A stretch of 64,000 bases of DNA, from positions 156,493,577-156,557,576 of the forward strand of contig CP136065.1 in NCBI GenBank assembly GCA_032622095.1, in the 5' to 3' direction. The position numbers and the translations under genes were made by a program. Below, one piece after another: positions 12,838 through 22,408 of the stretch. This DNA comes from Siphonodentalium dalli. Its lineage: Eukaryota > Mollusca > Scaphopoda > Gadilida > Siphonodentaliidae. The number at the start of each line of letters is the position of its first letter. Position 1 is the first letter of the stretch. The notes under the pieces were generated by a model, which searched no databases, had not been told where the DNA came from, and was given only the letters and a program-made list of their open reading frames with translations.

Positions 12838-12983
12838 GGTATCTCACACTCGTCCTATTTTATACGTAATTTATCAACCTTGTCCTCTAAATTCTATTTG
12901 AGCCTCGGTAAACCTCGGCTCAAATCGAATTTAGTGAACTCGGTTGATAAATTCCGTATAAAATAGAAACTCATGTGAGATCC
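12838..12983. repeat. 146 bp palindromic MITE-like repeat
   Basis: The arms pair through GGTATCTCACA / TGTGAGATCC, then CCTATTTTATACG / CGTATAAAATAG, AATTTATCAACC / GGTTGATAAATT and TTTGAGCC / GGCTCAAA. The tip is at 12911 (CTCGGTAAACCTCGG). Mismatches are scattered, so it is moderately old. Confidence 0.75.
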
Positions 12984-13290
12984 TCTATATAGTGGATATA
13001 ATGTATGTCACAAAGAAGGGAATCAATAAGTGTGTTCAGAATTGCATTTGAAATTCATATTTTAGTGTTGTCCAAGTCTAGAAACGAATATGCTGATTTT
13101 CAACATCAGAAACAAAATATTGGGGGTTACGTTCTAGATGTATATAGACTAATGTTGTATATTAGCCAACAAATGCAATCTCCAACTATTGGAAATTCGT
13201 CGGGACCTATGGTATAGTAAAATTTGAAATGTATAGGTGGACGAACCCCAAGCATCCGAGTCCCTTAGCGACACGGGTACTTGTCTACTT

Positions 13291-14260
13291 CCAATTAATT
13301 TGCTATAATTTCTAAAAGTTATCTTTGGATAATAATATTCAATAACACTACTCGGTAGTTGTTGTTTGTATCTTTTCGTCGCATATTTTTATCCCGACCA
13401 CATTATACTTTCTGAGACTAATAATAGGTAGCTTATTTTCCCAAGAGACTTTGATTTGATTGGAATTTTACAACAATATTATCGATCAATATATATTCAC
13501 TCATCGCGTGTTTAAGCTTTGTGAAGAGTTGTGATGATGCACACATGAGGTAATGGATAGATAATTCCCTACTTTTAAATCATGCGTCATTGCCTTCGTA
13601 TAAACAAAATAATGAAACCGTAAAGGCATCATCATTATAAATTAAATGTTGAGACTGGCTGTCCTGAAATTTCTCACAGTTGGATTCTCGCCCAACTTCA
13701 CAACAATTTCGGACAATTATCTTCTGTTTTCGGCATCATATTTTCATGGCTACACATCTATTTTGGCAGGTGCAAAATCCAATTAGTATGCTATAACTTT
13801 TAAAACTTTTCTTTGGATAATATTATTCAATAACACACTTCAATTGATGCTGATTTGATCTTTGCTTCGCATATTTTGGTTCAGGACATTTTTAACCTTC
13901 TGAAACTAATAATAAGATGCAACTCATTTTCTCAAGCTACTTTAATTTGAGTGGAATTATATACAACAATATTATCGATTAATTTGCATTCACTCAGCAT
14001 GTGTTTAAGCTATAGTGTAAAGAGTTGTGATGGCGCACACAGGAGTTAATGAACTGATAGTTCACCCACTTCAAATTATGCTTCATTTCCTTCCTATAAA
14101 CACAAAATTGATGGCATAAAAACCTAATCAGTATAAATAAAATGTTGAGACTGGCTGTCCTGAAATTACGCCGGGTTGCATTCTCGCCCGTGCCCACAAC
14201 AGCTGTGGGCAATTTCCTTCAGTTTTCGGAATCCAGTTTTTTTAATCTTCGCATTCTAAG
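13291..14260. repeat. Two-copy tandem duplication, unit about 490 bp
   Basis: The segment 13291-13778 is repeated at 13779 to about 14260. Matching landmarks are CCAATTA..TGCTATAA / TTTGGATAATA / ACAACAATATTATCGAT / TGTTTAAGC / AATGTTGAGACTGGCTGTCC (13644 and 14141). Divergence is substantial, with many substitutions and indels, so it is an old duplication. The second copy has a short frame (14142-14357) that is not conserved in the first. Confidence 0.75.
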
Positions 14261-14566
14261 ATTGTGCACATATAACTATAAAACTTTTGCGGCTATGTTT
14301 GGACGACTGTGTGCCTGCTCGCACTCTTCGGGCCCAATAAACTTGCTGGATAACTAGGTGTCTGTTGTATCTATAAGAGCATAATATAGTAAATTATAGC
14401 AAAGAGGAACACGACATTCGTGTATTCTTTTGAACGTACGTGCGCCTTTGTCTGATGGTGGTATAGCAAACAAAACTAATTGCTGTCGTATATTTCATGC
14501 AAGGATGGGCATGCTAAAAATATGATGGCGAATTCTTTTACCAATCAGTTTTCTGATGACTTCGAC

Positions 14567-14636
14567 ATATTCTTCACACACTTGTTATGAAATGATAATA
14601 TCACGTTTGAAGTCGGAGTGCAAAGCTGGATTGAAT
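14567..14636 (+). repeat. Direct repeat, copy 1 of 2
   Basis: A 70 bp sequence (TATTCTTCACACAC...ATATCACGTTTGAAGTCG...CAAAGCTGGATTGAA) recurs in the same orientation at 15507-15575, 940 bp away. No inverted ends or coding sequence were seen. Confidence 0.6.
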
Positions 14637-15486
14637 GTTATTCCGCACGCAGATTCCATGAAGTCGGAAGATACGCGAGACTGATGTCAAAGGCCATTCG
14701 GATCAATATGCCATAACTGATTCGGTGATAATCGAATTGATCTGTGTTACAATTCCCATTTGGCATTTTATAACAACGCTACCACGTTCTTCGTAAACAC
14801 ACTCTTTCATATACTGACTGAAATTCAATCCCTATTCTCAGATTTGGAACTCTTTATGTCGCCCGCAACGATCAATAACACATTACATCGACTAGATGAA
14901 ATATATGTTCCAGATGAAAAAAGAATACTACCTAAATCGAACGAGCGAATCATTTGAGGAGATTGTATTTACGCGATTAAACCCGCACTAGCTGTGTGCA
15001 CGTATTTACTATCACGTGGTCGCATTCCTGCTCATGCATACTTGATCAGAGCATGCAACTGATTGAAATTTCATACTTGTTTTAGCAGAGTTTGAATTGA
15101 ATGAAAGTTCGGGATGATAATCTGTTATATATGTGTTCAACTTATCTTATGATGAGGGATATGCATGGTGAGTGGTGGAAGAACCATCTGTTTGCATATT
15201 TGGACGCCAAGACACCACATATCTCAATAATTCGACAGCGATCAAGTAAACAAAATCAGTCTGAGGCTTCTATACAATTAAAGCTCCAACCAAATAAGCA
15301 AATGAACAGAACCTGGTACATGTATAATAAACATCCAATACTAATTTCTGTGCCTAAAAGAACATGTTTTGTGTATGGCCAATGACCCTTTGGTGCGTAT
15401 CGTTGGTATAACGGCACTTAACGCATTTCCTTTTGTTAAAATCTAACATCTACTGAATTGCCCTGTGACTACAGATGATTCAGATA
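14637..15486. other. Unassigned stretch
   Basis: No supported gene. Two short forward frames, 14760-14957 and 15101-15385, have no domain I recognise. Without splice context I do not call them. Confidence 0.4.
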
Positions 15487-15975
15487 TCAAAGAGCACTGT
15501 CATCCACATATTCTTCACACACTCGTTATGAAAGCATAATATCACGTTTGAAGTCGAATGCAAAGCTGGATTGAACAATCGTGATGGCAGCTATGAACAT
15601 TCCGTCACCAAACACCGTATGGTGCCACTAACATCATTCCCTCTCTGGTTCCTCACGGAATCAAAGAACACTGTCATCCACATAATTATGTCTCCCGCAA
15701 ATCAGGGTGACAGCAATGAACGTTCCATCAACCAAGCACCGTATTGTACCACTAACCTAATCCCCTACCGCGGGCTCCTCACGGAATCAAAGAACGCTGT
15801 CATCCACATATGTGTCCCGCAAAAGCAGGGTGACAGCGGTAAACGTTCCACCAACCAAACACCGTATGGTGCCGCTAACCTCACCCCCTACCGGGCTCCT
15901 CGTGGAATCAAAGAACATTGTCATCCACGTATGTCTCCCGCAAATCATGGTGCCACTAACAATTTCCTGAAATAA
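15487..15975 (+). repeat. Tandem repeat, unit about 122 bp, 3-4 copies
   Basis: Units begin with TCAAAGA(A/G)CACTGTCATCCAC at 15487, 15661, 15787 and 15908. They contain GTCTCCCGCAAATCAGGGTGACAG and ACCGTATGGTGCC blocks. A 134-residue frame (15571-15975) is open across three units, but it exists only because the units stay in frame. Its residues differ freely between units and no protein family is apparent. The repeat at 15507-15575 is inserted between the first two units. Confidence 0.65.
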
Positions 15976-16109
15976 AATGTGATGTTATATGTATGACACA
16001 AGGACCCGTATATCCTCATGTTTAGCATTTTGTTTTCTTAAACGTGAACGAGTTCATGATACAGCACACGATGATATAATTTCGACAATTGACTGTAAGC
16101 TTTATACAC

Positions 16110-16230
16110 CTTCACACCTCCCCTCTTGCTCTGTTCCTCTCTCGCTCTGGGACGCTATCTCTCCTCTCCCCCTCTCTCTCTCTCTCACTCTCTCCCGCTC
16201 TATTTCTCTCTCGTCCTCTCTTTTACACGT
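16110..16230 (+). repeat. CT-rich low-complexity tract
   Basis: CTCTCT-type sequence with interruptions (TCTCGCTCT, CCCTCTCTCTC). A similar tract occurs at 19018-19120 in a related flanking context. Confidence 0.85.
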
Positions 16231-16343
16231 TCTTCTCTGATCTCGGTCAACCTCACCACGATGTAGTAACTGTAAGTCATGTTGTTTCAATGCACGCTAG
16301 TTGAATCATTGTGGACATATTGAGTTCCACAAGCTATTTAGTG

Positions 16344-16575
16344 GGGAGACTTGAAGTTAACTTAAGAAAACTAAGCATTTTACACTGCAGAATTCGCAAC
16401 TATACTGTAGTGAACTCAAATCAGATATGTACAACAATTTTATCTCGTATACCTCTAATATATGTGGATACGAAGTCGAAGACGCCTTTCATTATTTTTT
16501 TGAGTGCCCCTGTTTGCAGCCGAAAGATGCGAACATTTCAACAAGATTGCAGCCAACCAATTTATAATATCTAAC
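16344..16575 (+). pseudogene. LINE reverse-transcriptase ORF, C-terminal remnant
   Basis: Positions 16463-16513 translate to CGYEVEDAFHYFFECPC. This matches the C-terminal zinc-knuckle pattern of many LINE ORF2 proteins (C-G-x-E-x-E..H-Y/F..ECP). Just upstream, in a different frame, LRKLSILHCRIRNYTVVNS resembles the arginine-rich stretch that usually precedes this motif (R.R....LN/NS). The frame changes in the AT-rich run near 16435-16460, so the copy is broken. It would have been the end of the protein that copies LINE RNA into the genome. Polymerase motifs and the endonuclease are absent, as expected for a 5'-truncated copy. The exact clade cannot be decided. Confidence 0.6.
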
Positions 16576-16916
16576 ATTTCCTCCTTACTCACAAGGATAT
16601 CATCAGAATCGAATCGACGGAATGACATTTTTTTCCATTTTGTTTATTCATACATTTCATCAACGAAACTATTTAATTAGGCCCCCTCTGCTAAAAATTA
16701 TTGGCGATCCTCCTGTGCGTTACAAATGTTGACTACCTCAGTTGAAATTTCAAAAGCAGGATAGGACTGACAGCAATCACAAACACACCACACATCATCC
16801 TGTATATATTTTATGTTCGTCATCTACGTTGTATTTGTTAAAATGTTAATGGGAGAGGGGCGGATGTAAGTTGTCAAAAATTGTGCCCCGATCCCTCTTG
16901 TAATTTAATATTACAA
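16576..16916. other. Unassigned flank left of the Helitron array
   Basis: No gene seen. The last base before the array is A (16916), as expected for the Helitron target A^T. Confidence 0.5.
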
Positions 16917-17584
16917 TCTCATATATATTTTGAAGACCTCTGTTTGTTTGTTTGTTTGTTTGTCTGTCTGTCTGTCTGTCATTTATACAAATCTACGATT
17001 CTCGACCGATCGGGACGAAACTTGGTACGTGTGTGTAGTTTGACCAGGCGGTGAACGTTGTCGTATTGGCGAGCCCGTGCGGCGCCCGCTTCGCGCATGC
17101 GCAGACGAGATCTCGGAAACGGGTGGAGCTATCGACTTGAAATTTGCTATGTGAATGTATCTTGCCCCGGATACGAATGTTATCGGGTCGCCGAGCCCGT
17201 GCGAAACCAGCTTCGCGCATGCGCAGACGAGATCTCGGAAACGGGTGGAGCTATCGACTTGAAATTTGCTATGTGAATGTATCTTGCCCCGGATACGAAT
17301 TTTATCGGGTCGCCGAGCCCGTGCGACGCCAGCTTCGCGCATGCGCAGACCAGATCTCGGAAACGGGTAGAGCTATCGACTTGAAATTTGCTATGTGAAT
17401 GTATCTTGCCCCGGATACGAATTTTATCGGGTCGCCGAGCCCGTGCGACGCCAGCTTCGCGCATGCGCAGACCAGATCTCGGAAACGGGTAGAGCTATCG
17501 ACTTGAAATCGTCGGGCTGGGTAGAGCTATCGACTTGAAATTTGGTTTTTGAATAGCCCGGACAACGTCGGGCTCATCGGCTAG
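16917..17584 (+). mobile_element. Helitron unit 1 (668 bp)
   Basis: The longest unit. It holds the (TTTG)n(TCTG)n tract at about 16939-16980, then four copies of the roughly 118 bp subrepeat (GAGCTATCGACTTGAAATTTG...TTCGCGCATGCGCAGAC), a partial terminal hairpin near 17507-17517, and the complete terminal hairpin plus CTAG at 17581-17584. Confidence 0.8.
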
Positions 17585-18025
17585 TCTCATATATATTTTG
17601 AAGACCTCTGTTTGTTTGTTTGTTTGTCTGTCTGTCTGTCATTAATACAAATCTACGATTCTCGACCGATCGGGACGAAACTTGGTACGTGTGTGTAGTT
17701 TGACCAGGCGGTGAACGTTGTCGTATTGGCGAGCCCGTGCGGCGCCCGCTTCGCGCATGCGCAGACGAGATCTCGGCAACGGTTGGAGCTATCGACTTGA
17801 ATTTTGGTATGTGAATGTGTCTTGCCCCGGATACGAATTTTATCGGGTCGCCGAGCCCGTGCGATGCCAGCCTCGCGCATGCGCACACGAGATCTCGGAA
17901 ACGGGTGGAGCTATCGACTTGAAATTTGGGTTTTTGAATAGCCCGGACAACGTCGGGCTGGGTAGATCTATCGACTTGAAATTTGGTTTTTGAATAGCCC
18001 GGACAACGTCGGGCTCATCGGCTAG
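17585..18025 (+). mobile_element. Helitron unit 2 (441 bp)
   Basis: Starts directly after the CTAG of unit 1. It has two 118 bp-type subrepeats and two copies of the terminal hairpin region. The first copy (from 17941) lacks CTAG and the second ends with CTAG at 18022-18025. The doubled terminator suggests recombination between units. Confidence 0.8.
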
Positions 18026-18409
18026 TCTCATATATATTTTGAAGACCTCTGTCTGTATGTATGTTTGTTTGTCTGTCTGTCATTTATACAAATCTACGAT
18101 TCTCGACCGATCGGGACGAAACTTGGTACGTGTGTGTAGTTTGACCGGGCGGTGAACGTTGTCGTATTGGCGAGCCCGTGCGGCGCCCGCTTCGCGCATG
18201 CGCAGACGAGATCTCGGAAACGGGTGGAGCTATCGACTTGAAATTTGCTATGTGAATGTATCTTGCCCCGGATACGAATTTTATCGGATCGCCGAGCCCG
18301 TGCGACGCCAGCTTCGCGCATGCGCAGACCAGATCTCGGAAACGGGTAGAGCTATCGACTTGAAATTTGGTTTTTGAATAGCCCGGACAACGTCGGGCTC
18401 ATCGGCTAG
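18026..18409 (+). mobile_element. Helitron unit 3 (384 bp)
   Basis: The shortest unit: microsatellite, two subrepeats, one hairpin and CTAG at 18406-18409. Its proportions make it the best model of a single complete element. Confidence 0.8.
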
Positions 18410-18836
18410 TCTCATATATATTTTGAAGACCTCTGTCTGTCTGTCTGTCTGTTTGTTTGTCTGTCTGTCATTAATACAAATCTACGATTCTCGACCGATC
18501 GGGACGAAACTTGGTACGTGTGTGTAGTTTGACCAGGCGGTCGTCGTTGTCGTATTGACGAGCCCGTGCGACGCCAACTTCGCGCATGCGCAGACGAGAT
18601 CTGGGAAACGGGTGGAGCTATCGACTTGAAATTTGGTATGTGAATGTATCTTGCCCCGGATACGAATTTTATCGGGTCGCCGAGCCCGTGCGACGCCAGC
18701 TTCGCGCATGCGCAGACCAGATCTCGGAAACGGGTAGAGCTATCGCATGCGCAAACCAGATCTCGGAAACGGGTGGAGCTATCGACTTGAAATTTGGTTT
18801 TTGAATAGCCCGGACAACATCGGGCTCATCGGCTAG
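18410..18836 (+). mobile_element. Helitron unit 4 (427 bp)
   Basis: Last unit. The microsatellite has more TCTG than the others. A partial duplication around 18740-18780 repeats CGCATGCGCA..CCAGATCTCGG. The terminal hairpin carries one change (AACATCGGGC). CTAG at 18833-18836 is followed by T. Confidence 0.8.
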
Positions 18837-18879
18837 TAAAATATATTTAAACAAAAAACTAAGTTCTCCAGACTTACAC

Positions 18880-19370
18880 CTGTTTTGGTGGACGTGTATC
18901 CTCAAGTTTTGGCATTTTATAACGTGAAAGAATTCATGACATATCCTCATAGCACACGGTGATTGAATGTCGCTAATTTCGTGAAAACTTCTTCTTTCTG
19001 TCTTACGCTCCCTTGTCACTTTCTCTCTATATATCCCTCTCGCTCTCCATCTCTCTAGCCCTCTCTCTCTATCTCTCGCTCTCCATCTCTCTCGCGCTCG
19101 CTCCCTCGCGCTCGTTCGCTCTTATTTGTTATTCTGTTAGCTCTGTCAACCGCACCATTATGTAGTAGTGGTAACTCATGTACAATACATATCTAGTATT
19201 GACACTCCCGATCCTATATATATATATATACAATAACATATAATGTTGAACCTCATGATCCTATCGTTACGTCCCTGTATATATGAGTATATATTCAATT
19301 AAATTATTGACGGAAGTATCGTGTTCCACAGGGTATATTTAGTGACGCGACTTGAAGTTAACTAAGTTCT
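18880..19370 (+). repeat. Diverged copy of the 16000-16370 flank
   Basis: Landmarks follow the order seen to the left of the array: GGACGTGTATCCTCA...GGCATTTT, AACGTGAA..AATTCATGA, the CT-rich tract 19018-19120, CTCTGTCAACCGCACCA..ATGTAGTA, and GACTTGAAGTTAACT. The Helitron array therefore sits between two halves of an older duplication. The LINE motif visible near 16463 is not recognisable in this copy. A (TA)n run lies at 19215-19230. Confidence 0.6.
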
Positions 19371-20764
19371 CCACAGACTTGTTTGGTGGCCGGAGGGAAA
19401 CGGTATCCGTTAAAACTATTATCGTCACGGATGTCGAATCATGTGACATCTCCTCGGTGGAATAAGCCACTCAAATGCCCGCTGAAGAATATTCTGGTAA
19501 GAACACCGTCTCACGCCACGCATAATCAATCAGATGACGAGCTCGATCGCCCCACTGTCTGGATCACAGAACACGAGCGCGCGCTGGAACAACAGAGGCG
19601 GTGTTGGTGATCATTCTAAATTCGATTGAAATAGCGCGAAAGCGATTAATAACCCAATGGATTTGTTTCAGAGAACCCCCAGGAATGGAAAGCACACGAT
19701 CGAGACAGTATCGAATATTAATTTTTAAATAGTCCTCAGGCAGAGACCAATCTGTTCAATCCCTTGCACAGTAGGCGAGAACCAGCCAGTTTTTATAGTG
19801 AAATAAATACATACATATACAATCATGCCAAGGAAACTATAGTCCATGCACCATCAACTTCGATCCATAAACATGTCCATGATGTTATTAAAGCAATTTT
19901 TGGATATTTCTTTAAAACTGACGTTTCTAGATTTTCAAGAGATATATGTCCCCTGTACCAATAAGTCATGCAGTGTACTATATGTACATCATCACGATTC
20001 AGTTGCAGCCAATCGGGACGGTATCAAAATAGGTGCCTTCAGTCCGGGACATATTTTGTTGACCATTATACGTGCAGTTGTCGTGCACCAGTCTCTTTAT
20101 ATTGAAATACATAGGCTGATCCACATGCAGAAACAAAGTTGCAACCTCTGTATGGATCCATGAATGTGGCATATGGGTGATTATTTCAACATTGAGTGGC
20201 ATGGGCATTTTTACTCAAAAACTTTAAGTACTTTTTTGCGGGGATAGGTTTAGGTAGTGTTCACACACTAGCACATTTGTCTGTTTTTTTTCTGCTGGCA
20301 TTCCGTCATAGAAAACCATATAGTACGAAAAAGTTAACGACAACATGCTTATAAAATACATGTTTATCAAACATAACGGCATGAGGAGTAAACTTTCGTT
20401 GGTTCCACATATAACGGTGCTACTGAGCATTTGCGCTCCAATACCTTATGATTGATTTTTGTGATATAATTAAATGCTATTTACATGCCAATTTTCGTAG
20501 CATCTTACAAGTGGAATTACAGTTTCTACTTCTGACGCAGTTAGCTGTGCTGAAGATGCATTTTCTAAGCTTTTTTGGGATCGTTTTATGGCTTTCTGTA
20601 TGGGAAGTGTGTGAACGCGGCCTTGTGGTATTGGAAAAGAAACTTTTAGATAAAACATAGAATGTTTCTGTCACCCATTGGCTGACTATAGTTCTCCGGG
20701 ATCTCTGTGGTCGACTTCGCATAACCCTTTCACGACGGGAGCTGCGCTGGTGCAGCATTAAAGA
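19371..20764. other. Unassigned stretch
   Basis: No supported gene or repeat. Short overlapping frames around 19764-20208 and 20448-20758 lie on both strands and carry no motif. Confidence 0.4.
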
Positions 20765-20946
20765 TCCTGTGCCAGTGCATTCTCTTATATATGCGATTCT
20801 CCCAAAGGGAGCCTCGCATAATATGTAAGAGAATGCACTGGCTTACAAGATGAAGGTAAACATTATTAGGCCAATGCATTCTCTTTTATATGTGAGGCGC
20901 CCTATATGGGCGACTCGCATATATAAGAGAATATATTGGCACAGGG
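20765..20946. repeat. Double-hairpin repeat, family H copy 1
   Basis: Two hairpins of about 70 bp (20772-20841 and 20871-20940) are built on CCANTGCATTCTCTTATATATG / its complement. They are separated by about 30 bp. The outer ends CCTGTGCC and GGCACAGG pair with each other. The second copy is at 22077-22262. The tips differ (CTCCCAAAGGGAG versus GCGCCCTATATGGGCG), but each keeps internal complementarity, which means paired changes. Confidence 0.8.
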
Positions 20947-21834
20947 TTTTCGCAAAATTACAGGAAAGTGTTAACGCCCCAGATACATCAAGTGTACGAA
21001 GCCAAGACAAGTTTATAGGGTCAATTGTACCTTACTTCTCTGCGAAATTCCAAACCAAAATTTACGTTCTAATGCAGCAAGCGGTCCACTTATTCTGTCA
21101 GTTCTGACGCAGGCGAATGATGTGTTATTACGGTGCATGTGGCACATAATTGGTCGCCTTCTGGACTCAATAAGGAATGCACAGAAACAATTTGACAAAT
21201 TCAAAATAATTCGGCAAGAAGCCACTATAATTTAGGTGATGAATCGTTCGTTGTCGGCGTAAATCATTGCGCTTGGGGAATTCGAGAAGTATTAACTGAT
21301 TGCTAGTTCACCCGCACTGCAGCGTTGTCTCCATATGAAAAGCCTATATATGCAAAAACTTCCATCAATGGCACTGAGACGTATCAATTTATGTCACTGC
21401 CGTGTAACTGCTTTTCGTTGAATGATCGGAAAAATTAATTAATAGCAACTCGATTTCATGTCAATGCGATTTATGAATTCTTACCCGGCGCATTTAACTG
21501 AGTCAGGATGACATGTGTTCTCATCAGTACACTACATGGGAGTTCTTCATCGTGATATAGTGCCTAAAGCGACAATTAATTTCAACCAATATTACTTCTT
21601 CACTCTTGCGTTCTGCAGCACCGAGGTGGCGACAGGGTGGGATTTGGGTGGGTGCAACCCAACTCAACACGTTCAACCGTTGGACATGCACCTCGTGCCT
21701 GAAACAACATCAGTTTCAGATAATAAAAAAAACGTCTTTAATTATTCTGATAGTTTGATTTCAACCTGTATTTAGCGTGAAATGTGTTATTTTAGACGAA
21801 CAATTGAATAGTTTCCTTCGGTAAATTTTTTGGA
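20947..21834. other. Unassigned stretch
   Basis: No gene or repeat recognised. Short frames at 20850-21107 and 21515-21775 carry no motif. Confidence 0.4.
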
Positions 21835-21965
21835 CTGAAATGGCCATCAGTTGGGCAATATCCAACATAGGGATCTTCGGTTGTAAATTTCCAATACTTG
21901 GAAAGCTTGAGGTACCAGCTGGAACATCTCAACCTAAGAGGTGTGCAAATTGAGTTTTCGTGACT
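21835..21965 (+). repeat. Dispersed repeat family T, copy 1
   Basis: AT-rich sequence rich in AGTTGG/TTCCAA motifs (ATGGCCATCAGTTGG...AATTTCCAATACTTGGAAAG...TACCAGCTGGAA). It is recognisably related to 24836-24990 and 47606-47735. Alternating AGTTGGAA and TTCCAACT give it weak self-complementarity. No ends could be defined. Confidence 0.5.
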
Positions 21966-22053
21966 TTGGAATTTGGTTGTGAATGTGGGTCTGTCTCAAT
22001 AGAGCGAAATTCAGATTCAAATAAATATGCCGATATGGGCTTATTTGTGTTTT

Positions 22054-22408
22054 TTAACCCTTTACCCAACAGAAGGGCCCTGTGCCAATGCATTCTCTTA
22101 TATATGCGAGTCGACCATATATAAGAGAATGCATTGGCTTAACACATTAAAAATTATAAAATTGTTAAAGAATGTAAGAAAAAATGGTCAATGCATTCTC
22201 TTATATATGCGAGGCGACCTATGGTCGACTCGCATATATAAGAGAATGCATTGGCACAGGGCATAACTGTAACTATCACAATGTGGTCAAGGAGCCGGTT
22301 CCAATGATATCCATATTTGTATGGTTCTATTGAGACAGACCGAAGATATTTTAGGCTGTTGAAGCTTTATTTGGCCGGTTTTGGCCGGTTTGTTGGGTAA
22401 AGGGTTAA
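22054..22408. mobile_element. piggyBac-like TTAA element, family D
   Basis: TTAA at 22054-22057 and 22405-22408 flank the complementary ends CCCTTTACCCAACA and TGTTGGGTAAAGGG. TTAA followed by CCCT-type ends is the classic piggyBac terminal configuration. The 355 bp interior has no transposase and contains the family H double hairpin at 22077-22262 as an insertion. Confidence 0.75.
22077..22262. repeat. Double-hairpin repeat, family H copy 2, nested in family D
   Basis: It runs from GCCCTGTGCC to GGCACAGGGC. Hairpin 1 (22085-22137) and hairpin 2 (22190-22253) share stems of GCATTCTCTTATATATGCGA type, separated by a 50 bp AT-rich spacer. Hairpin 1 has a shortened tip (GTCGACCATAT) relative to hairpin 2 (GGCGACCTATGGTCGAC). 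The outer arms (22077-22111 and 22228-22262) also pair with each other. Confidence 0.85.

Larger units (their letters stand above)
16917..18836 (+). mobile_element. Tandem array of four non-autonomous Helitrons
   Basis: Four head-to-tail units each begin TCTCATATATATTTTG. Each ends with a hairpin, GCCCGGACAACGTCGGGC, followed about 7 bp later by CTAG. This gives 5'-TC, a subterminal 3' hairpin and 3'-CTRR, the terminal signature of Helitrons. The array is bounded by A at 16916 and T at 18837, the normal Helitron target dinucleotide, with no target duplication. No Rep/helicase gene is present, so the units depend on a helper. Internal sequence consists of a TTTG/TCTG microsatellite and a GC-rich subrepeat of about 118 bp whose number varies between units. 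Open frames through the array arise from the repeated units and are not genes. Confidence 0.85.

Noticed and set aside
15571-15975. 134-residue frame with repeated sequence
   Set aside because: It follows the 122 bp tandem repeat. The residues are not conserved between units and there is no start context or family match.
16110-16290. Minus-strand arginine/glutamate-rich frame
   Set aside because: It translates the CT/GA low-complexity tract.
16983-18377. Arginine/alanine-rich frames of 70-119 residues on both strands
   Set aside because: They lie in the Helitron subrepeats and stay open only because the GC-rich unit lacks stops.
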